Positions 57,781 to 64,000 of a stretch of 64,000 nt of DNA are shown piece by piece (the stretch's first letter is position 1; the number at the start of each line of letters is the position of its first letter). The stretch is from assembly GCF_000003815.2 (NCBI RefSeq), contig NC_049988.1:1395703-1459702 (forward strand), written 5' to 3'. The stretch comes from Branchiostoma floridae (Eukaryota; Chordata; Leptocardii; Amphioxiformes; Branchiostomatidae). The position numbers and the translations under genes were made by a program. The notes below the pieces were generated by a model. That model did not search any database. It saw only the letters and a program-made list of their open reading frames with translations, and was not told the DNA's origin.

Positions 57781-59023
57781 AGGCGTACCAATTTAATTAG
57801 TTGGTTCTCGGAATCGCCGCTTCAAATTTTCCCAATTTAAAAAAAAAAAAATTCCGTTCAGTAAAAAAATCGTGCTGCAAAACTTTGGTTCCGTTAGAAA
57901 AACGGAACGTCTGGAAAGTACCAGTGCATTTACTTTTTCTCACCCCCAACTCCTTTGTTACAAATTGATTCATATCTTTTTTGTTGCAAAGTATATTTAG
58001 GAACAAATAAATCATCGTAAAATGAGATACACATGGGCATAACGTAACAGAACCAGAAGTTCGGCTGAGCATGTGCTCTCTCTCACACACACTTTCACAT
58101 GCAAATTTTCAATTGAAACACAGAAATCGGCACCCAAACAAACAACTCAATAAATCACCAATACTTTTTCACTCATGTACCTCCATAGCCAACATGTTTT
58201 GATATGCCTGAAATGCCCAAAGCCTTCCAAATGGAGATGAAAATGAAGTCGGACATTTTCCCGGGCGGCCATCTTTCTTCTTCAGCTTTGTTTTGACCCT
58301 GCAAGTCAAAAGAGCGCCCCCACGCTGTTTCTAGTGGAACTGCAGATTTGGCTAGATACATGTAGTACCATTTCAGTGCTGATTTCAGTGATTGCATGTA
58401 ACATTAGGTTTTTCTAAGGCAGTTTAATCAAACTGCATCTTAATTATTTGACAACAAATAATTGTACATGTAACAAAAAGAGAGAATAAACCTATGGTTT
58501 TATGCAACATGTAGTTCAGTACTTTGGCTTGTTCATGTATTTTGGGGGAGTGGAAGTATTTGTAATTTTGTTTCCAATTTGCACCAGTTGACCATGAAAT
58601 GTATTTAGAGCCTTGGATAGACAGATTCTTATCAACTCAGAGAGCAAATAAGTCTTCCAGCAATGGTATTTTATTTCTAGAGGCAAACTTAAATAATGTT
58701 TGTTGTTGTCATTGCATCTTTGTAAAAATACTATATTGGTCTATTTGAGAATGTTTTGTGAACATTTCTGTTTACTGTAGCAACTGTACATAATTTAATG
58801 TATATTGTACAAATTTATGCCAACATGCAATTTTGCATGTAATTTTAATTGATTATTAATAATAACTATTTCTAGCACACGTATACCATGGGTTCAGGTC
58901 TGGACTAACCAGCCTGGACCTGAACCCAGACTTGTTGCAAGTTTTTTTTTTTTTTTTTCGCCCTGTCGCTTCAATTTTTTTAGGAAAAAATCCGAGAACC
59001 AACTAATTAAATTGGTATGGCCT
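57781..59023. mobile_element. MITE-like element, family 'ACCAATTTAATT', copy 2 (about 1.24 kb)
   Basis: Left end AGGCGTACCAATTTAATTAG continuing TTGGTTCTCGGA; right end TCCGAGAACCAACTAATTAA continuing ATTGGTATGGCCT. The inverted repeats pair over about 35 bp and continue into A/T runs. AAGAT occurs on both sides (57775-57779 and 59024-59028), a possible 5-bp duplication. No coding region inside. Confidence 0.7.
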
Positions 59024-60341
59024 AAGATGACAAAATTGCAACTTTTGGCCATTCCAAGCATGAAACGTGATCTCTTTGTTTGGACAGAGGAACAATATGG
59101 CCAAGTTATTTGTTGACTTAGTCCCTGACAGCAGGGTACTAGTCTACCTGAGGAGAACAATGGGTGAGCTCACAGCTTTCACACCTTTACCTGCCAAGCC
59201 AGACAGCCAGCTTGGGTTCTGTTGATCAATGATAAACAAACTTTCAAGCATAAAAGTATTACACACATAATTACTAGTATATAGCAGGATTCCAAGCAAA
59301 TTGGATTAAAACAATTTCAGATGTCTATCCAATTAACAGTCAATGCACTTGGCTGAGAAGAAACTGACCCTAGGGATAGCCCACATTTGGTCTAAATCAA
59401 AATCTGTCTGATTTAGTGGCAAAAATAATGACTGTGACTGTCTAGCATTTATTCCTTACTCCTTACAAATGTTTTGTATGTATTTAATATCATAGTTGTC
59501 CATGATTTCTCATCTTGTACAGGACAATTGAAATTACATATATATAAGAATGTGGGAGAAGGGGACAGTATGAAATAGGGAACAAATTTGAGTAACGTAG
59601 ATTTGTAAATACAGATTTTATTCAAAAGCAAAATTGAAATAGATTACTGGTGCTGCAGTGGTGCATATTCTACCATCTATTTGTCTGATTTGTTAATCAT
59701 TCAACTACATAGCTTCAGATTACAGTAATACTGAATGTCCTTCTCATTTCAGCAATGTACAATTGCTAACCTAACAACAATTCTTGAGCATACTGGCCTG
59801 GCTATACTAGACATAATGATACATTATGATATTTCCTGTAACATTACTCGCTTAAAAGCAAAAAAACAAAACGTCTTGACTAAATCACTCGAACAACACA
59901 GATAGTGAAACCTACCCAAGCTTTGCCTGCTCTGTTCTCCTCAGAGACAACATCAGCCACCGAATACAGTTTGGAATGCTTTTTCCGGTGTTTCCTCAAA
60001 ATATTACCTAGATCCTTGTCTCATCTGCACCTTCTTCACCCCCGTCTCCGAGATACTTGTCCATTTCACTGGAGTCTGACTTCTTTGGACGCGGTAGGAC
60101 AGGTTTTCTGACGTACCTGATGATGTCTTTCTTGTTTTGGAGTATGTTGGCCTCCCTGTCTCTGTCGTCGAGAAACGGTAGTCTCATCTATATCTATAGC
60201 TCTGACGTATGAAGTCAGTCTTACACGTGCTTTCTTGACGCCCCCTTGTTCCACGGATGATTCCCTGGCTGAAATTCGCCATCATGCCTAAGTTTTCTCT
60301 TCCCCATGATGTCTTCTGATAATTGTCCTGTGCCTGAAGTG
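59024..60341. other. transposon-derived region without an intact gene
   Basis: On the minus strand near 60300-60020 short frames such as RHDGEFQPGNHPWNKG and VRKPVLPRPKKSDS look like decayed coding sequence, but they are in different frames and I cannot assign them. Confidence 0.35.
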
Positions 60342-60640
60342 TCAAGAAAGCTTGGCTTGCAATCTACGAAGCTTGGGCTTCTTCCCTAGGGTAGGAGTAA
60401 CCCCAACTAACAGGACATTTTCCAGTTTTAACCTCTCTGACCGTGGCAGATTCATTATGGCGACATATATAACATACAGAATAGTCATTTCTACGCGTAA
60501 ATGGCTGAAACCAGTCGACATTCATGAGTCGATAGTTGCGTGGAACAGATTGGACATCCGGCGCAAACTCCAAAATAAAATGTACCAGCATAACCCCGCC
60601 GTGTGTAAACATGTGCAAATATGTCCTTGGAATTAGCACC
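60342..60640 (-). pseudogene. tnp2/CACTA-like transposase fragment (C-terminal part), frameshifted
   Basis: One frame gives RLMNVDWFQPFTRRNDYSV. One base further, a second frame gives YVIYVAIMNLPRSERLKLEN, then VLLVGVTPTLGKKPKL, to a TGA at 60342-60344. NVDWFQP...YSVG(V/A)IY...NLPRSxRxKxEN(I/V)xLVG is the highly conserved stretch of tnp2-type transposases in animals and plants. The break between DYSV and YVIY is a one-frame slip. This is the C-terminal side of the protein, while 45746-46259 carries the N-terminal side, and their order shows they are separate copies. Confidence 0.65.
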
Positions 60641-61184
60641 TGGCTAGTTGGGGAACCCTGGCTGTTTGTTCTAAAATAAAATAAAATGTTAGTAATAAAA
60701 TAAAATTTACCAGTTGAGGTAGGCAAGACTACTCAAGGCTTGTCCTCGAACAGGTCAGCCACGCCACCTCCACATTGGGCCGGTTGTTGAGGTTGTTCAA
60801 CCCCCAGTCCTCATCATCGCCAGACGGGTAGGCATATATCCCTGATGATGGCCCGCAGCTGCTCGCTGTAGATCAGGTATGATCCAGGTACTGCTCGCCG
60901 AAGGTCCTGTAAATGACAGATACGTGTGTATATGAGTATCATTTTCGTAACCTGTGGCCAAACAGCACTGAAGCTTAGTGTTTTATCCGCTCTTTCATGT
61001 GGTGTCATTTTTGCATTCTCAATTGCGATATCGTATTAAAAGTTAATACAGTATCCCTTTTCACAAGTGAAGTAAGTTGCGTTTAGGTGGTGTACCGTCT
61101 AACTTAGATCGTGCTTCAAAACAATAAAACCGTGAGGTCTGAGGACCACCCCACTCATGAGGAAAACAAAACGATAGCCTAGGC

Positions 61185-61586
61185 TTAAAGCCATTGGAGA
61201 AGAGTATCAGACTCAACCTCCAGGTCATCGTCGTCCGAGTCTGACTCCGAGCTGCTGGCCGGATCCCTCCTCGACTGCTTCCCCTGTCGTCCAGGGGCGG
61301 CTTTAGGCGGGGCTGGCGCCGACCTCTTCCCGTCCCCCGCAACTCGGTACATACGGTACATATCATTGACATCTTCGGCAATAGAAGCTGCGGATGTTGC
61401 TTGTGGTCCGTGTGGGCCAGACATCTTTTCCAGAGTGTCTATGGCAGCACGTATGATCGTAGCCTTCCACATTCTCCCCCGACTTGTGGGATACAGCAAG
61501 TGGTTTAATCTGTCAAAGTCCTCACTCAATCTTTTGACCCGATTGCGTTCCCTCACATTCGCGGTGGCTCGTGACAAGGGCTTCAT
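61185..61586 (-). CDS. single-exon bHLH transcription factor-like protein
   Basis: Intact 133-aa frame, ATG to TAA. Residues 5-55 form a bHLH: basic region ATANVRERNRVKRLSED, helix 1 FDRLNHLLYP, a short loop, and helix 2 WKATIIRAAIDTLEKM. The Glu and Arg of the ERxR motif that contact the E-box are present. The basic region NxRERNRVK is close to achaete-scute/Fer-type group A factors, but helix 1 (SEDFDRLNHLL) is unusual. The tail contains a Lys/Pro/Ala stretch and an acidic Ser/Asp run. It could be a lineage-specific bHLH gene or a retrocopy. It lies in a transposon-rich region with no intron. I could not assign a named family. Confidence 0.7.
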   Translation of the reverse strand: MKPLSRATANVRERNRVKRLSEDFDRLNHLLYPTSRGRMWKATIIRAAIDTLEKMSGPHGPQATSAASIAEDVNDMYRMYRVAGDGKRSAPAPPKAAPGRQGKQSRRDPASSSESDSDDDDLEVESDTLLQWL

Positions 61587-64000
61587 CTTGTCTGAGTTAT
61601 TTTATAACGCTCCTTTTCATATCTTGTCAAATTTGCATAATGACCAAGCTCCTCAGAGAGGAAAATTATCCAAAATGTGATGGGGGTGAATAATTTTGCA
61701 TGCAGCTGTAGGAAGTTGCCTATGTATAGTTATGTCGTCCATTGAAACAGCAATTCTGCCCAGTGTGTCTGAATCACAAAAGTTATTGAATTTGAAATTA
61801 TCACAATATCGGCAGCAGACCTCGCAACATCTTACTGACAGATGATAAAATGTTAGTAAATAAACCTAGCTAGATAGATAACATCGCTGTAATATTAGTT
61901 ACTGCTGGTGACACTTTTGTCTGTCCTATGCTGTCAAACTAAAACACAACAACACAGATGGCAAGCTAGAAAGTATGATCTAGTTGAAAAAAATACCCAC
62001 ATTCTTGGTCTTTGCCTTTGTACCAAACTCAACTATGTCTATGGATCCACTTCTCAAGCCTTGCAGCAGGCTGCCAAATGCACATTTCCCTGTCAAGCAA
62101 TTCAATGGCTTGAAGATGGTCTTTTGACCTGCCCAAAGCACTGACCTGACGACCACTTGGACATAATGACGAGGGCCTCCAGGTAGCACCTTGGGCTCAA
62201 GGTTGCTACAGTGACGTATGTTTTAACACAATCCCCACATTCATTGGATTGTGAACTTACCCCTTCTTCTGATCAAGATGACAGGTTATCTCTACAACAA
62301 ACCCTGCATGGTTTGGGGTGGGTAGAAAAGACTTAATTACCTGTCTTAGATTACACACAAAAGACGAGTGAAAATAGGATGGCTGGCTGCTTATCCGTAC
62401 CTTGTTGGGAAGTTTCTGAACTGTCGCTGACTCAAACCATCTATCAGTTCCTAAGTACAAATGATAACACGTAAAATGAGACAATTGATAAGTTGAAAGA
62501 TCCTGTAGTCAGATGTAGACAGAAGTATAGTAAACTGATGTTCCATGTTAGATCTTGTTCAGATCAGATGTTTTGTCTGGTTTACCTGTAACTTCTTGGC
62601 CATACCTGCTCCGAGTAGGTAGGCTCTGTCGGTACGCTTCCCAATGTCGGAGGATGGATGGAAACCGGAACTTCGACTGGTGGTAGAAAATATGGACATT
62701 CCTATATGCTTGAACAGGGGAAAAGTTCTTGAGATTCTGACTTCAGAGATGAGGTTTGCAAAACTGACAAGATTGTTCCCAGCTGGGTACGTCCCAAAAA
62801 TTAGCTCACTGGAGAGAAAGGGGCTTGAACTTTTTGCATCTTTTGTCAATCTCCCTTTTGTCTTTAACTTTCCACTTGCCCTTACTCACTTCTTCTACAT
62901 CCAAGTTGTTTGCAAAGACAAACAGCAGCAGGACATACTTATGGTCCTCTTTTTTTAGGGGTTATAAACTGGCAGGCTGCCATGGTTGAGGGGGCAGGGT
63001 GGATAAAGTCCACCCTCAATTTCCGAGACAGCACCTTGATCACTCGGCCTGGATACCACTCCCCGGGAGCAGTGGGCCCATTACCTTCATACCAAACAGC
63101 CACATCTTGCTAACATAAAAAAATGTTAGCAAGATCACCACGGCCACGTTGGCATTAATGTATGTAAGGAGAATAGAGGGTTGGATATAGATACGAAAGC
63201 CTGATTGTTGGGTTTGTTTGCATTACCCTTTGAAATATTTAGTTGAATTCTTGTCGGCGCAGATGCGTCCTAACTGATGTGGGAAGGTATAGAGTAGGGT
63301 GGATAGTTGGCGAGGGGCAGATGTCGTGTGCAATGTTCAAAGCAGTTAATATCCATGTGTTGTAGTTTGCTTTTAAGTAGCATGTTGACGTCGCGCCAAG
63401 GTCAGGTGTCGGCCGATGCAGTTGGCGCATGTATCTTGCTATTGAAGTAGGTTTTCGAGGCGGCGACGGAACGGTGGGGTCGTAACGTTTTGCAGAACTT
63501 TTTCGGCAAAGAATGGTTGGAAAACTAATGTATGAAAAGAGGCACATTAGACGTGTTGTAGTGTGTTAAGAGGATGATTGGGCCGACGCAACACGTGATG
63601 TAGGAAAATAAGGACTGGTTTATCCGTGAGGTGATGGGTGGGGGTGACAGAACAGTTGCGATGGGGAGCGTTTTCAGGACACCGTTTTGGAGTTTGTAGT
63701 CAGTTGTGGGTTGCGACATTGCGCCGGGGTCATTAATGTCAGTCTTATTCGCATCATGTCGCCAAACACAACGGTAATATCTCAACAGCATTGTCTGGTA
63801 TTACATTTTACTGTTAGGTTCGTGCAGTCATGGTACAGGTGACTATTGAATAATCTGTTTGTATACATTTTGTAGCGAGAGTTAATTCAATCATGGTTTT
63901 CATATGTGTTCGTATATATTATTGTTAACTTTGATATCATTTTCCTGAGTTGTCGGGTTTTGTTGAAAACCTATTACTATAGCGAAAAGAAATGCTAGGT
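61587..64000. other. no gene recognised; unusual GT-biased end
   Basis: A peptide fragment TYVTVATLSPRCYLEA on the minus strand (about 62214-62167) resembles the exon at 47392-47293. From about 63240 to 63800 the plus strand is visibly G/T-rich, and two long minus-strand frames overlap (63239-63547, 63525-63791) without recognisable domains. Confidence 0.4.

Noticed and set aside
1-64000. CRISPR arrays, operons, tRNA or rRNA genes
   Set aside because: No regularly spaced repeats, tRNA cloverleaf boxes or rRNA signatures were recognised; the gene structure is eukaryotic throughout.

Overview
This is a window of a draft animal nuclear genome. Genes are split by many short GT-AG introns, there are three N gaps (770-869, 40851-40958, 42721-42856), and there is no bacterial-style operon organisation. 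The conserved genes are chordate/deuterostome families: FAU, a Rab15-type GTPase, UBXN1 and an ARHGEF33-type RhoGEF. They sit among a dense, mixed transposon load: a THAP-transposase/YqaJ element, a tyrosine-recombinase retroelement, tnp2/CACTA-like fragments, a non-LTR retrotransposon fragment and several MITE families. That combination suggests a cephalochordate (amphioxus, Branchiostoma), but this is an inference from gene content and was not tested by any search.

Layout. 1-6000: a decayed two-gene DNA transposon. A THAP/HTH transposase on + runs tail-to-tail into an eight-exon-like SWIM + YqaJ nuclease gene on - (seven exons found), and both are cut off at the same junction near 2475. 6470-8750: FAU (ubiquitin-like FUBI fused to ribosomal protein eS30) on +. 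11203-14740: a Rab15-like small GTPase on -, seven coding exons. 15644-21176: UBXN1/SAKS1 on +, twelve coding exons, head-to-head with the Rab gene. 24007-43005: a large ARHGEF33-like gene on -, whose exons could be joined with consistent phase from 42715 down to the stop at 24007. Its introns hold an almost complete split-direct-repeat tyrosine-recombinase retroelement (33398-37260) and several MITEs. 43000-64000: a transposon-rich region with few host-like genes. It has tnp2-like fragments, a HECT-domain fragment, the 3' end of a non-LTR retrotransposon, isolated exon-like ORFs, a long near-perfect palindrome and one intact single-exon bHLH gene (61185-61586).

The host genes do not form one pathway. 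FAU supplies a ribosomal protein, UBXN1 is a p97/ubiquitin adaptor, Rab15 acts in endosomal recycling and the RhoGEF should activate Rho-family GTPases. The most unusual items are the retroelement with intact A1-B1/A2-B2 split direct repeats but no recognisable reverse transcriptase, and the transposon in which both convergent genes lost their 3' halves in one deletion. Three MITE families are each represented by several copies in this one window; in two of them, copies carry target-site duplications that can be read directly.
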